Origin: Gammaproteobacteria bacterium
GTDB taxonomy: Bacteria > Pseudomonadota > Gammaproteobacteria > Enterobacterales > Alteromonadaceae
Assembly (NCBI GenBank): GCA_002401725.1
Contig: NVTW01000007.1
Location: 46,093 to 87,886 of the forward strand
Length of the DNA stretch: 41,794 nt
Reading direction: 5' to 3'
Positions 1-10,400 of the stretch are shown here, one piece after another. Under the pieces are notes generated by a model, which was given only the letters and a program-made list of their open reading frames with translations, was not told the DNA's origin and did not search any database. The stretch's first letter is position 1. Every line of letters starts with the position of its first letter. The position numbers and the translations under genes are program-made.

Positions 1-1
1 G

Positions 2-301
2 ATGGATATTGCGCTTAACGACGTTTCAGCAATTAAGTTATCGCCAGCCTTATTAGCACTTGATGAACAAGGTAATATTGGCGTTAAGTCGGTAGTAAAC
101 GGTAAAGTAGTTTTTACGCCAATAAATATTGTCAAAACGCAGCCTGATGGGATTTGGCTGACAGGTTTTGGTGACAGTGCCGATATTATTGTGCTTGGTC
201 AAGGTTTTGTTCGTGATGGTGATCCTGTTGAAGCGATCAACACTGATACTATTGGCAAAGTAAACACTAAAGCTCAGCGTAAATCAGGGTTGGGTGAATA
301 A
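2..301 (+). CDS. RND efflux periplasmic adaptor (HlyD/MexE-type membrane fusion protein), C-terminal fragment truncated by window start
   Basis: Open at the 5' edge; adaptor C-terminal style sequence (GIWLTGF...IIVLGQGFVRDGDPVEA); stop 2 nt before the RND permease start. Confidence 0.8.
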   Translation: MDIALNDVSAIKLSPALLALDEQGNIGVKSVVNGKVVFTPINIVKTQPDGIWLTGFGDSADIIVLGQGFVRDGDPVEAINTDTIGKVNTKAQRKSGLGE

Positions 302-303
302 AT

Positions 304-3300
304 ATGTTAGCACTGATTGATGCTGCTTTAACCCGAACTCGTTCGGTGTTGATGATTTTTGTACTGTTACTTATTTCAGGCGCTATTACTTACGCCAATA
401 TTGCTAAAGAAGCTAACCCTGATATAACCATTCCGATTATTTATGTTTCGATGATCCATGACGGTATTTCACCTGAAGATGCGGAACGTATGTTAGTGCG
501 GCCGATGGAAAAAGAATTAAAATCTATCGCGGGTATAAAAGAAATGCGCGCCAGTGCTGGCGAAGGTCATGCATCGGTAACATTAGAGTTTGTTGCTGGG
601 CTCGATCCTAAAAAAGCGCTCTCTGATGTGCGTGATAAAGTTACCCTAGCCAAAGCTAAACTTCCGTCAGAAACAGAAGAGCCAGAAGTACATGAAGTTA
701 CCATGGCAAACCAAAATCCAGCCATTACCGTTATTTTGTCAGGGCCGGTGAGTGAACGTGGCTTATTAACCATTGCTCGTACGCTTAAAGATAAAATAGA
801 AGGCATGCATCAAGTGCTGGAAGTTGATATTGGCGGCGATCGCGAAGACATGGTTGAAATTTTGGTTGACCCGTTACTGATGGAAAGTTATGGCCTTAAT
901 CAAGGTGATATTTATAATTTAGTTGAACGTAATAACCGCTTAGTACCGGCAGGTACTTTAGATACCGGCAAAGGACGTTTTGCCATAAAAGTACCCTCGG
1001 TTTTTGAAACCATTCAAGACTTATTAGACTTGCCGATTAAAGTAGATGGTGAACGCGTGATCACCTTTGCTGATGTATCGACTGTGCGCCGTGCTTATAA
1101 AGATCCAACCACTTTTGCACGTTTAAATGGCGAGCGCTCTATCTCATTAGAAGTAAAAAAACGTTCCGGTGAAAACATTATTGAAACCGTTAATCAAGTT
1201 AAAGCACTGGTTAACGAAGCAAAACTAAAATGGCCAAATCAAATATTAATTGACTATGTTGGCGATCAATCTAAAAACGTAAAAGAAACCCTTTCAGATT
1301 TACAAAACAATGTTTTATCTGCCATTTTAATGGTGGTTATTGTCATTATTGCCGCACTGGGTTCGCGTTCTGCAATGTTAGTGGGCTTTGCCATTCCAGG
1401 GGCATTTTTAACCGGAATATTAGCAATTGCTTTAGCGGGCTTAACGGTCAATATTGTTGTGCTTTTTGGTTTGATCATGGCGGTGGGAATGCTGGTTGAT
1501 GGGGCAATAGTTGTCACCGAATTTGCTGATCGTGAAATGACTGAAGGTGTAGATAAAAAAAGTGCTTATGCGCGAGCAGCAAGGCGTATGGCATGGCCAA
1601 TTATTTCATCAACAGCCACAACATTAGCGGCGTTTGCACCCTTAATGTTTTGGCCAGGAATGATGGGTGAGTTTATGAAATACTTACCCTTTACTTTAAT
1701 CGCCGTATTGTCTGCTTCTTTAGTGATGGCGTTGGTGTTTGTACCGGTATTGGGCGGTTTATTTGGTAAACCTAGAGCTATTAGTAAAAAAGAGCGGCAA
1801 CAAATTGAACAAGCTGAAAGTGGTGATTTAAGCAAACTTACCGGATTTACTGGTAAATATGTGCGTTTGTTAATGCGTGCAATTAATCATCCCTGGAAAA
1901 TTTTAGCCGGCACTATTGCGGGTGCCATAATAGTGATGTTTTTGTATGCAAATTCTGGTTTAGGAACGATATTTTTCCCTAAAGTTGAACCACCCAGTGC
2001 CTCGATGATAGTACGTTCTCCTGGTGATTTATCGGTGCGTGAAAAAGACACTATTATGCGTCAAATTGAACAACGTATTTTACCGATGAAAGAAATAGAA
2101 AGTTTATATACCTTAGCAGGTGGGCGCGATCAATTAGGTACGTTTCAAGTGAACTTTGTTAATTGGCAATATCGTCGTCCTGCCGATGATATTATTGCTG
2201 AAATTCATCAACGTACCAATGATATTGTTGGTGTAGAAATTGAAGTAAGAAAAAATGAAGGTGGACCACAAGGCGGCAAGGCGTTAAAAGTAGAATTAAG
2301 TTCGCGCTATCCACAATTATTACAAAGCAGCTTAAAAAAATTGAAAACCGCTTTAGTTAATAATGGTAATTTTACTAACATTAACGACACTGGAGCGAAG
2401 CCGGGCATTGAATGGCAGCTTAAAATAAATCGTAAATTGGCTGCTACTTATGGGGCTGATGCCGCGTTAGTTGGATCGTCAGTTCAAATGATCACTAATG
2501 GATTGAAATTAGGTGAATATCGCCCTGACGATGTTGATGACGAACTTGATATTCGTGTGCGTTTTCCTGAGGAAAAGCGTGATATAAATCGTTTAGACTC
2601 TTTGCGGGTTAAAACTAAATCAGGCTTAGTGCCAGTGAGTAGTTTTGTTACCCGTAAAGCGGCGAATAAAGTTGATACCATTACCCGCGTAGACGGTAAA
2701 AGAGTGGTGAAGCTAGCGGCTGATTTAATTCCAGGTGCGCAACTTTATAACGAATTACCTAAACTTAAAAAACAATTGGCGAGTTTAAATATTGATCCGC
2801 GAGTACACATTGAAATTAAAGGACAGAATCAAGATCAACAAGAATCGCAACAGTTTTTAGTCAAAGCATTCGGTATTGCTCTATTTGTTATGGCGATTAT
2901 TTTAGTGACGCAATTCAATAGTTTTTACCAAGCATTTTTAATCTTAAGTGCAGTAATATTCTCTACTGTGGGGGTGTTTTTAGCGCTGATGATAGTGCAA
3001 CGACCTTTTGGCATTGTCATGGGTGGTATTGGTGTGATCTCACTTGCGGGGATCGTCGTTAATAATAATATTGTGCTGATAGATACTTATAATGTGTTAA
3101 GAAAAGAAGGCTATAGTGTGGTCGACGCTGTGTTACGCACCGGTGCCCAACGTTTACGTCCGGTAATGTTAACCACAATAACCACCATATTGGGCTTAAT
3201 GCCGATGGTACTACAAGTTAATCTAGACTTTATTAATCGCACCGTTGTTTTTGGTGCACCGTCTACACAATGGTGGGCGCAACTTGCTACAGCTGTCGCT

Positions 3301-3432
3301 GGCGGTTTAGCGTTTGCTACCGTGCTAACACTAGTATTAACGCCGTGTTTATTAGTGTTACGTGATAAGCGTAAAGAGCGCAAAAGTAAACTTGAAGCGG
3401 TAAATTCAGTAAGAATTAAGTCAGTAGCTTAA
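304..3432 (+). CDS. RND family efflux permease (AcrB/MexF-like, HAE-type)
   Basis: 1042 aa; two large periplasmic loops and RND-type TM blocks (GFAIPGAFLTGILAIALAGLTVNIVVLFGLIMAVGMLVDGAIVVTE); adjacent adaptor. Confidence 0.95.
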   Translation: MLALIDAALTRTRSVLMIFVLLLISGAITYANIAKEANPDITIPIIYVSMIHDGISPEDAERMLVRPMEKELKSIAGIKEMRASAGEGHASVTLEFVAGLDPKKALSDVRDKVTLAKAKLPSETEEPEVHEVTMANQNPAITVILSGPVSERGLLTIARTLKDKIEGMHQVLEVDIGGDREDMVEILVDPLLMESYGLNQGDIYNLVERNNRLVPAGTLDTGKGRFAIKVPSVFETIQDLLDLPIKVDGERVITFADVSTVRRAYKDPTTFARLNGERSISLEVKKRSGENIIETVNQVKALVNEAKLKWPNQILIDYVGDQSKNVKETLSDLQNNVLSAILMVVIVIIAALGSRSAMLVGFAIPGAFLTGILAIALAGLTVNIVVLFGLIMAVGMLVDGAIVVTEFADREMTEGVDKKSAYARAARRMAWPIISSTATTLAAFAPLMFWPGMMGEFMKYLPFTLIAVLSASLVMALVFVPVLGGLFGKPRAISKKERQQIEQAESGDLSKLTGFTGKYVRLLMRAINHPWKILAGTIAGAIIVMFLYANSGLGTIFFPKVEPPSASMIVRSPGDLSVREKDTIMRQIEQRILPMKEIESLYTLAGGRDQLGTFQVNFVNWQYRRPADDIIAEIHQRTNDIVGVEIEVRKNEGGPQGGKALKVELSSRYPQLLQSSLKKLKTALVNNGNFTNINDTGAKPGIEWQLKINRKLAATYGADAALVGSSVQMITNGLKLGEYRPDDVDDELDIRVRFPEEKRDINRLDSLRVKTKSGLVPVSSFVTRKAANKVDTITRVDGKRVVKLAADLIPGAQLYNELPKLKKQLASLNIDPRVHIEIKGQNQDQQESQQFLVKAFGIALFVMAIILVTQFNSFYQAFLILSAVIFSTVGVFLALMIVQRPFGIVMGGIGVISLAGIVVNNNIVLIDTYNVLRKEGYSVVDAVLRTGAQRLRPVMLTTITTILGLMPMVLQVNLDFINRTVVFGAPSTQWWAQLATAVAGGLAFATVLTLVLTPCLLVLRDKRKERKSKLEAVNSVRIKSVA

Positions 3433-3446
3433 AAATATTTAATTAA

Positions 3447-3480
3447 GGCTCTTTGATTTAGGTTAAAGAGCCTTTTTTTT
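3447..3480 (+). terminator. Rho-independent terminator after RND operon
   Basis: ggctcttt-N10-aaagagcc stem followed by an 8-T run. Confidence 0.85.
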
Positions 3481-3568
3481 ACGGCGAATATGGTTGAATG
3501 TATTTACGCTAAGCGTGATACTAATGAAGTATTTCTGTTAATAATAATTACAAAATTAAGGTTGATTT

Positions 3569-4975
3569 ATGCGTTTACTTTCTCGCAATTTTCTTGTTGC
3601 AATAATAACAATAAGTAGCTTTTCGCTGAATACTGTATTGGCAAAAACACTCAATGATGAACAATTAAAAACCATTGAACAGCTAAAACAAGCAACATTA
3701 CATTCAGATCTTTCTTATCAAATTTTAGAATCTTTAACCACTGAAGTGGGTAATCGCCGTTTAGGTACTCAAGGTGACAAAAAAGCAATCAAGTGGGCGG
3801 TTGCTAAAATGAAAGCGCTAGGTTTTGATAAGGTCTGGACCGAAGAAGTGGAGTCGCCACAATGGTTACGTGGCGATATTGAAGCACAAATTATCACCCC
3901 CTATACTCACGACATGGCAGCGATAGGTTTAGGTGGCACCGTTGGTACGCCTCAAAACGGTATTAAAGCACTAGTAGTTGAATTTAAAACCTTAGCTGAT
4001 TTAAAAGCCGCTAAAAAAGGTAGTTTAAAAGGTAAAATAGCCTTTGTGTCTTATCGTATGAAAGCAGCCATTGATGGTAGTGGTTATGGTCCAGCGGTGG
4101 CAACGCGCGGTAGTGGTGCCTCAATTGCCGCTGAAAAAGGAGCTGTTGCTTTGATTATGCGCTCTGTTGGTACCGATAATAACCGTATCGCTCATACTGG
4201 CATGATGCGTTACAAAAAAGATATCAAAAAAATTCCTGCTGCGGCGTTATCAAATCCTGATGCCGATGTATTAGTTAATACCTTAAAACGTGGTAAACCA
4301 GTAGCGTTTTATTTAAAAATAACCGCACAACATAATGCCAATAAAATGATCAAATCAGCCAGTGTTATTGGCGAAATAACCGGCAGTGAAATGCCTGATG
4401 AAATAGTTGCATTAGGGGCTCACCTTGATAGTTGGGATGTTGGCACTGGCGCGATGGATGACGGTATGGGTATTGGCATTGTTTTGGCAACCGCTGCGCA
4501 AATAGCTAAATTACCACAACGTCCAAAGCGTACTATTCGCGTTATTTTATATGCCGGTGAAGAAGTGGGTTTTTACGGTACACGTAAATATATGGAATTA
4601 CATAAAAATGAAGTTGCCAAGCACGTTATTGGTGCTGAGTGGGATTTTGGTTTAGGAAAAATTTATCAAATTAAAGCGGGTGTTGGTGCGCGTTCATTGA
4701 ACAGTATTCACGATTTAGCGCAAATATTAACGCCATTAGGTGTGGCAATGTCAGATAAAAATGATGCGATTGCGCAATCTGATATGAGCTTATTAAGCAA
4801 AGCGGGAATGCCCAGCGTGAGTTTTGCTGCTAATGGTATGCGTTATTTTGACTATCACCATACTGCTAACGATACCTTAGATAAAATCAACCCTGACGAT
4901 TATAAACAAAACACCGCAGTTTATACGGTATTCGCTTATTTTGCCGCGCAAGCCAATGTGGATTTTAGGCAGTAA
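3569..4975 (+). CDS. M28 family metallopeptidase (PA-domain aminopeptidase, secreted)
   Basis: Signal peptide; VALGAHLDSWDVGTGAMDDGMGIG, GEEVGFYGTR and FDYHHTANDTLDKI motifs of M28 peptidases. Confidence 0.92.
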   Translation: MRLLSRNFLVAIITISSFSLNTVLAKTLNDEQLKTIEQLKQATLHSDLSYQILESLTTEVGNRRLGTQGDKKAIKWAVAKMKALGFDKVWTEEVESPQWLRGDIEAQIITPYTHDMAAIGLGGTVGTPQNGIKALVVEFKTLADLKAAKKGSLKGKIAFVSYRMKAAIDGSGYGPAVATRGSGASIAAEKGAVALIMRSVGTDNNRIAHTGMMRYKKDIKKIPAAALSNPDADVLVNTLKRGKPVAFYLKITAQHNANKMIKSASVIGEITGSEMPDEIVALGAHLDSWDVGTGAMDDGMGIGIVLATAAQIAKLPQRPKRTIRVILYAGEEVGFYGTRKYMELHKNEVAKHVIGAEWDFGLGKIYQIKAGVGARSLNSIHDLAQILTPLGVAMSDKNDAIAQSDMSLLSKAGMPSVSFAANGMRYFDYHHTANDTLDKINPDDYKQNTAVYTVFAYFAAQANVDFRQ

Positions 4976-5026
4976 TATTGACAAAGCATGGAGCATGTTG
5001 TTTTGGATCTTTGTAAAAAGATATGA

Positions 5027-5060
5027 GATCTCCGATTAAAAGACCTCGAAGATGACGGTT
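5027..5060 (+). repeat. Dispersed hairpin repeat unit (family A, copy 1)
   Basis: gatctccgattaaaagacctcgaagatgacggtt; 34 nt, 26/34 identical to 11536..11569; atctccga/tcgaagat arms around a TTAAAAGAC loop. Confidence 0.6.
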
Positions 5061-5227
5061 AAAATGAATATCTGAGTTATCTGCACAAGTATTCCAACCC
5101 ATGTGCGGTAAACGTAAGTTTTAATTCAAGGCAATTAAATAAAAAATAACAGGTTATTGGTTTCTATAAGCTGTTTTTATTGATCATCTGTCTATTCAAG
5201 GCTATAACAAAGCAATAGAGTTTAGTT

Positions 5228-6715
5228 TTGGAACAATTTATCAAATACAATAGCGTTAAAATTGTCTTACTTACAATGTTCTTTGTTCATTGCCAAGTTT
5301 TTGCCCAAGCGCAAATTACCGTTGGTGCAGAGCAACGGATTGATTTTACTTCTGCCGATGGTAAAGGGGTTTATTTTGAGTTATTAAAAAAGATTTATCC
5401 CGATAAACATATCAACTTTAAAATTCAATCATTAAATCAATCAATTGAAGATTTCCAGCAACAAAAACTAGATATTATAGTCGGTGTTGATAAATATGAA
5501 TTAACCAATGCTTTGTTTCCGCAATGGTATTTAGATACTGAATATCCAGTGCTGGCCTTTTATCAAAAACAGTACACCACAATCAATTACCAATCTGATT
5601 TGATTAACCTTAAACCATCGTGGCCCGATTGGTATAAATTTACTAAATTTATACCAAGTAAAAAAAATCCTCTAGTGGTTACTTCGTTACAAGCAGGCTT
5701 TCAAGCATTAGCACAACAAAAAGCAGATGTGTTTATCGAGTACGCTCATAATTTACCTGCTAATGTTGGTGATAAGATAGCATCGGTAGAAATTTTACCA
5801 TCACAACATATTTATGTGGCATTTCAGCATAATCAATTTGGTCGTAAATTAGCACAACGCTTTGATCAGCAAATGGAAAGTCTACGTAAAAAAGGAGAAT
5901 TATCTAAACTTTTTGGTCGAGAATATCAACACTCTGAATTAGCTAATTATATAACCAATAAAAAGAAAATGGTTATTTATACCAATTCAGTGAGCTTACT
6001 TAATAATGTACCTACGCAAAATAAAGCCGACGAAGGACAATCGTTACGTTTTATTTTTAATTTGCTCAATGGTTATCAAATAACATTTAAATCGTTTAAA
6101 AATATTGATCAAATGTACCAGCATAAAAATCAAATTAATGCTTGTTTTACTGATTTAATTAAAACACCGAAGCGAGATAAATTATTCGTCGCTAGCAAAG
6201 CCTTGTCTTTATTTTTAGGCTTTAAATTATACAGTGAACAGCCTTTAACCATAAAAGAACCAATCGATTTAGCGTTATTATTGAAAAGTGATCATCAATA
6301 TAGGTTGGGAACCGTAAGTGGTCGCAGTTATGGTCGATATTTAGATGATTTACTTAATACAGTAAGTGATGATCAATTACTGCAAAGCCCCGTGGATATT
6401 AAAACCTTATTTAAACAGTTCAATAAAAAGCGTTTTAATTTATTAATAGAATACCCACCGTTAAAAGCGATAAATTGGGAACAACAAAAAAAATCTCTAT
6501 ATAGTTATCAAATAAAGGGCGCAGAAAAGTTTATTTTAGGGCATGTTATGTGTGCCAAATCACCGCTAGGGGTAAAATTCAACAAAGATTTTAATTTGAT
6601 ATTAGAAAAATTTTATCACACCAGTTATTTCTTTAACGCCCAATATCAACGGGTATTGCCTGAAAATAAAACTAAATTTATTCAATATTTTAATGAGATT
6701 TTTTACCCGCATTAA
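5228..6715 (+). CDS. Periplasmic solute-binding-like protein with two tandem SBP_bac_3-like domains (TTG start)
   Basis: Signal peptide; two successive PBP-like halves (about 27-235 and 245-490), the second with LGTVSGRSYGRYLDDLL. Confidence 0.65.
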   Translation: MEQFIKYNSVKIVLLTMFFVHCQVFAQAQITVGAEQRIDFTSADGKGVYFELLKKIYPDKHINFKIQSLNQSIEDFQQQKLDIIVGVDKYELTNALFPQWYLDTEYPVLAFYQKQYTTINYQSDLINLKPSWPDWYKFTKFIPSKKNPLVVTSLQAGFQALAQQKADVFIEYAHNLPANVGDKIASVEILPSQHIYVAFQHNQFGRKLAQRFDQQMESLRKKGELSKLFGREYQHSELANYITNKKKMVIYTNSVSLLNNVPTQNKADEGQSLRFIFNLLNGYQITFKSFKNIDQMYQHKNQINACFTDLIKTPKRDKLFVASKALSLFLGFKLYSEQPLTIKEPIDLALLLKSDHQYRLGTVSGRSYGRYLDDLLNTVSDDQLLQSPVDIKTLFKQFNKKRFNLLIEYPPLKAINWEQQKKSLYSYQIKGAEKFILGHVMCAKSPLGVKFNKDFNLILEKFYHTSYFFNAQYQRVLPENKTKFIQYFNEIFYPH

Positions 6716-6719
6716 ATCT

Positions 6720-6754
6720 GGTTAGTGTTAATTTTCTTCTATGTTACACTAACC
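6720..6754. promoter_or_regulatory. Inverted repeat upstream of zur-like gene; possible operator
   Basis: Perfect 9-bp arms ggttagtgt...acactaacc; overlaps atgttacactaaccat, a weak Zur-box-like dyad, 34 bp before the preferred ATG. Confidence 0.4.
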
Positions 6755-6787
6755 ATCATTATCTCTTGTTATATATTCTTATTATCC

Positions 6788-7222
6788 ATGTCTGCACAAA
6801 AACTACTTAACCAAGCTCAACAAGTTTGCTCAAAACGCGGCGTTCGCTTTACTCCTTTGAGAGAGCATGTATTCGTGTTGTTGGCGAATCAGCAAGGTGC
6901 TGTGGGAGCATACGAATTATTAGATCAATTAAAAAAATCTGATGCTAGCGCAAAGCCGGCCACTATTTATCGTGCTTTAGATTTTTTAAGTAAACAGGGT
7001 TTTGTCCATAAAATTGAATCAATTAATGCGTTTGTGATGTGTCACCACTTTGGTGAGTGTAATCATCCAGTACAATTATTAATCTGCGATCAATGTGGTT
7101 ATGTTGAAGAAAGCCAATCGAATGATTTAGAAAACACCATTCAAGCTATGGCAAAAGTTAGTGGTTTTCAAATAACTCATCAAATTGTTGAAGCACATGG
7201 TTGTTGTGCAAACTGCCAATAA
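6788..7222 (+). CDS. zur: Fur-family transcriptional regulator, Zur-like
   Basis: From internal ATG: MSAQKLLNQAQQVCSKRGVRFTPLREHVF...AKPATIYRALDFLSKQGFVHKIES...CHHF...CDQCG...EAHGCCANC, strongly Zur-like; ORF-track start at 6725 is probably too early. Confidence 0.88.
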   Translation: MSAQKLLNQAQQVCSKRGVRFTPLREHVFVLLANQQGAVGAYELLDQLKKSDASAKPATIYRALDFLSKQGFVHKIESINAFVMCHHFGECNHPVQLLICDQCGYVEESQSNDLENTIQAMAKVSGFQITHQIVEAHGCCANCQ

Positions 7223-7397
7223 AGACCTCTTTTTTATGTAAACTGCACTCAAGGTTACCGTGATTAGCCGTAAAATACCGACCATTAATCGCTTGTTCAT
7301 TAACCCTGTTGAACAAAATATGCTATAAACTGCGTTCGCGGAATCCTCTATAAACAATAAATTCGCGCCATTTACTAACTCAAATTTCAGGAATACT

Positions 7398-9764
7398 ATG
7401 AAATATTCACTTCGCTCTGCATTTGTGGCATTCAGCTTGGTTGTTGCTAACCATGTAATGGCAGGTAATGTGCAATTTAACGATAAATTTCGTCAATTAG
7501 ATGAATTGCTACCAACCGCCAATACCTATCGAACTGCTTCGGGTGCGCCGGGTCATAAATACTGGCAACAAAAAGTTAATTATAAAATTAACATAACCCT
7601 AGATGACAAAACACAAACCCTAACCGGTAGTGAGACTATGCATTATCAAAACAATTCTCCTGATAGTTTGCGTTATTTATGGTTGCAATTAGATCAAAAT
7701 ATTAAAAATGGTCAGTCTGATACTAATTTAACGAGAACGGCTCCACGCAAAGATAAAATGTCGTTTGAACGTTTTCGTGGCATGATTGATGCGCCCAAAT
7801 TTGATGGTGGTTTTAATATCACTAAATTAACCGACAGCCGTGGTAATGCGCTGCATTATGTGATTAATAATACCATGATGCGGGTTGATTTAGCGAAACC
7901 ATTAAAGTCAGGTGAAAGCATTAAATTGAATATTAACTGGCATTATCACCTGCATGAACAAAAAGTATTAGGTGGTCGTTCAGGCTATGAATATTTCAAA
8001 AAGGACGATAATTATCTTTATGAAATTGCTGCTTTTTATCCTCGCGCTGCGGCATATTACGATGTTATGGGTTGGCAAAATAAACAGTTTTTAGGAAATG
8101 GAGAATTCACTTTAGAATTTGGTGATTATGATGTCAGCATAACGGTTCCTGCTGATCATATTGTTGGTGCTACCGGTATTTTGCAAAACCCTAAAAAAGT
8201 ATTGACTAACCAACAACGGAATCGTTTGGCTCAGGCTAAAACAGCGAAAAAGCCAGTGATCATTGTCAGCGAAGAAGAAGCGATTGCCAAAGAAAAACTA
8301 CGCAGTAAAAAAACCAAAACTTGGCGTTTTAAGGCGAAAAATATTCGTGATTTCGCCTGGGCATCAAGTCGTAAATTTATTTGGGATGCACAAGGCTACA
8401 AAGCAGGTGGTACTAACACGGTAGCGATGTCTTATTACCCGAAAGAAGGTAATCCATTATGGGAAAAATATTCTACTGAAACTATTATTCATACCCTAAA
8501 ACAATATAATAAATATACCTTAGATTATCCTTATCCGGTGGCTATTTCAGTCAATGGACCTGTGGGTGGCATGGAATATCCAATGATTTGTTTCAATGGT
8601 CCTCGTCCAACATTGAATAAAAAAACCGGTGAAAAAACTTATTCTCGCCGTACTAAATACGGGTTAGTAGGGGTAATTATTCATGAAGTAGGTCATAACT
8701 ACTTTCCGATGATCGTTAACTCAGATGAACGTCAGTGGACGTGGATGGATGAAGGGCTAAATACCTTCGTACAGTTTTTAACTGAGCAAGCATGGGAAGA
8801 AAACTACCCATCACGCCGTGGTCATGCAACTAACATTACTAGTTACATGAAAAGCACCAATCAAGTACCCATTATGACTAACTCAGAGTCTATTTTGCAA
8901 TTTGGTAACAACGCTTACGGTAAACCTGCAACCGCATTAAATATTCTACGTGAAGTAGTGATGGGTCGTGAATTATTTGATTTTGCTTTTAGAGAATACG
9001 CCCAACGGTGGAAATTCAAACGCCCAACACCCGCTGACTTATTTCGTACGATGGAAGATGCATCAGGCGTTGATTTAGACTGGTTTTGGCGTGGTTGGTT
9101 TTACACGACCGATCATGTCGATATTGCGCTAACTAATGTGCATTTGTATCGTCCTAACAGCCAAAATCCCGATACGGAAGAAGCATGGGAACGTGCCTTA
9201 GACAACGAAAAGCCAACGTTTATTACCAAGCTTAGAAATAAAGGGATGACCCGTCGTGTTGAAGAAAACCCTGAGTTGTTAGATTTTTACAACGAACATG
9301 ATAAATTTACCGCCACCAACAAAGATCGTAATAAATATAATGCTAGCCAGAAGAAATTGAAACAATGGCAAAAAGATTTATTAGTGAACAAAAACAACTT
9401 TTATATTGTTGATTTTGAAAACAAAGGCGGCTTAGTAATGCCTATTTTATTAGATATTACTTATACCGATGACAGTGTTGAGCATATTAATATTCCTGCT
9501 GAAATTTGGCGTAAAAACACTAAAAAAGTCTCAAAATTATTTATTCGTGAAAAAGAGATCAAAGCCATCGCGTTAGATCCTAAATGGGAAACGGCAGATA
9601 CCAATATCAATAATAACTATTGGCCAGCTCGCATGATTAAATCACGTTTTGAATTATATAAAGACAAGAAAAAACATGACATGATGCGCGATTATAATGT
9701 CAAACTTAAATCAGCTAAAGAATTAGCCGAAGATGAAGATGACAGTAAAGATAAGTTGCATTAA
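7398..9764 (+). CDS. M1 family metallopeptidase (aminopeptidase N-like), secreted
   Basis: Signal peptide; GGMEYP exopeptidase-type motif and HEVGHNYFPMIVNSDERQWTWMDEGLNTF zinc site (HExxH-18-E). Confidence 0.93.
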   Translation: MKYSLRSAFVAFSLVVANHVMAGNVQFNDKFRQLDELLPTANTYRTASGAPGHKYWQQKVNYKINITLDDKTQTLTGSETMHYQNNSPDSLRYLWLQLDQNIKNGQSDTNLTRTAPRKDKMSFERFRGMIDAPKFDGGFNITKLTDSRGNALHYVINNTMMRVDLAKPLKSGESIKLNINWHYHLHEQKVLGGRSGYEYFKKDDNYLYEIAAFYPRAAAYYDVMGWQNKQFLGNGEFTLEFGDYDVSITVPADHIVGATGILQNPKKVLTNQQRNRLAQAKTAKKPVIIVSEEEAIAKEKLRSKKTKTWRFKAKNIRDFAWASSRKFIWDAQGYKAGGTNTVAMSYYPKEGNPLWEKYSTETIIHTLKQYNKYTLDYPYPVAISVNGPVGGMEYPMICFNGPRPTLNKKTGEKTYSRRTKYGLVGVIIHEVGHNYFPMIVNSDERQWTWMDEGLNTFVQFLTEQAWEENYPSRRGHATNITSYMKSTNQVPIMTNSESILQFGNNAYGKPATALNILREVVMGRELFDFAFREYAQRWKFKRPTPADLFRTMEDASGVDLDWFWRGWFYTTDHVDIALTNVHLYRPNSQNPDTEEAWERALDNEKPTFITKLRNKGMTRRVEENPELLDFYNEHDKFTATNKDRNKYNASQKKLKQWQKDLLVNKNNFYIVDFENKGGLVMPILLDITYTDDSVEHINIPAEIWRKNTKKVSKLFIREKEIKAIALDPKWETADTNINNNYWPARMIKSRFELYKDKKKHDMMRDYNVKLKSAKELAEDEDDSKDKLH

Positions 9765-9811
9765 TGTTAACTTTGGTTAATAAAGTAGTTTGATGGTAGG
9801 TGAAATTTAAT

Positions 9812-10324
9812 ATGCGTAAATTTTTATCTCCATCAATGCTACTTGTTACGTTACTTGTTACGTTATTTGGGTCGATAGCTCCGTTGTCGGCTCATCGTTT
9901 CTTTTTTGGTATTACCGATATCAATGTTAACCACAAAACTAAACACATTGAAATTATTCATCAATTTACCCTTCATGATGTTGAAAATTTAATTGCACAG
10001 CAACAACAGGTTAACTTTTCACCAGAACACCCCCAATATGAACAATTAATTCGCCAATATTTTGAAAAACACTTTAAAATTCAAAATAATAGTACTAGTA
10101 TTAAACTTGATTGGATTGGCTTAGAGTTAGTTCGTGATAAATTATTTATCTATCAAGAAGCTAAATATCCAAATTTTTTGATTGGTTTAGTGGTAAAAAA
10201 CGGTTTACTCACTAATACTTACGCTAAACAAGTAAATACTGTGAATTTTCAAGATAATGACATCCGAGGTAGTTTAACATTCGGTAAATCACAGCAAGTT
10301 GCTAAAATAATAGCTAATCATTAG
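9812..10324 (+). CDS. DUF6702-like protein
   Basis: Signal peptide-like N-terminus then AHRFFFGITDINVNHKTKHIEIIHQFTLHDVE, typical of DUF6702; follows M1 peptidase by 47 nt; ORF track uses an alternative GTG at 9800. Confidence 0.75.
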   Translation: MRKFLSPSMLLVTLLVTLFGSIAPLSAHRFFFGITDINVNHKTKHIEIIHQFTLHDVENLIAQQQQVNFSPEHPQYEQLIRQYFEKHFKIQNNSTSIKLDWIGLELVRDKLFIYQEAKYPNFLIGLVVKNGLLTNTYAKQVNTVNFQDNDIRGSLTFGKSQQVAKIIANH

Positions 10325-10400
10325 CGCATATTGAGTTGCATTTCTTATAATCGCATGCAAAATCAATGCACTAATAAACAACTAAGGCTTGGAAGTCTAT

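Noticed and set aside
567-806. Antisense ORF within RND permease (also 1266-1517, 1566-1835, 2484-2681, 3111-3383 on minus)
   Set aside because: Fully inside a confident CDS on the other strand, with no recognisable domain; shadow ORFs.
7127-7357. Minus-strand ORF overlapping the zur 3' end
   Set aside because: Overlaps a confident CDS; composition not protein-like.
9841-9865. Two tandem copies of cttgttacgtta in the DUF6702-like signal peptide
   Set aside because: Only two copies, in frame (LLVTLLVTL) in a hydrophobic leader; too short to be meaningful.
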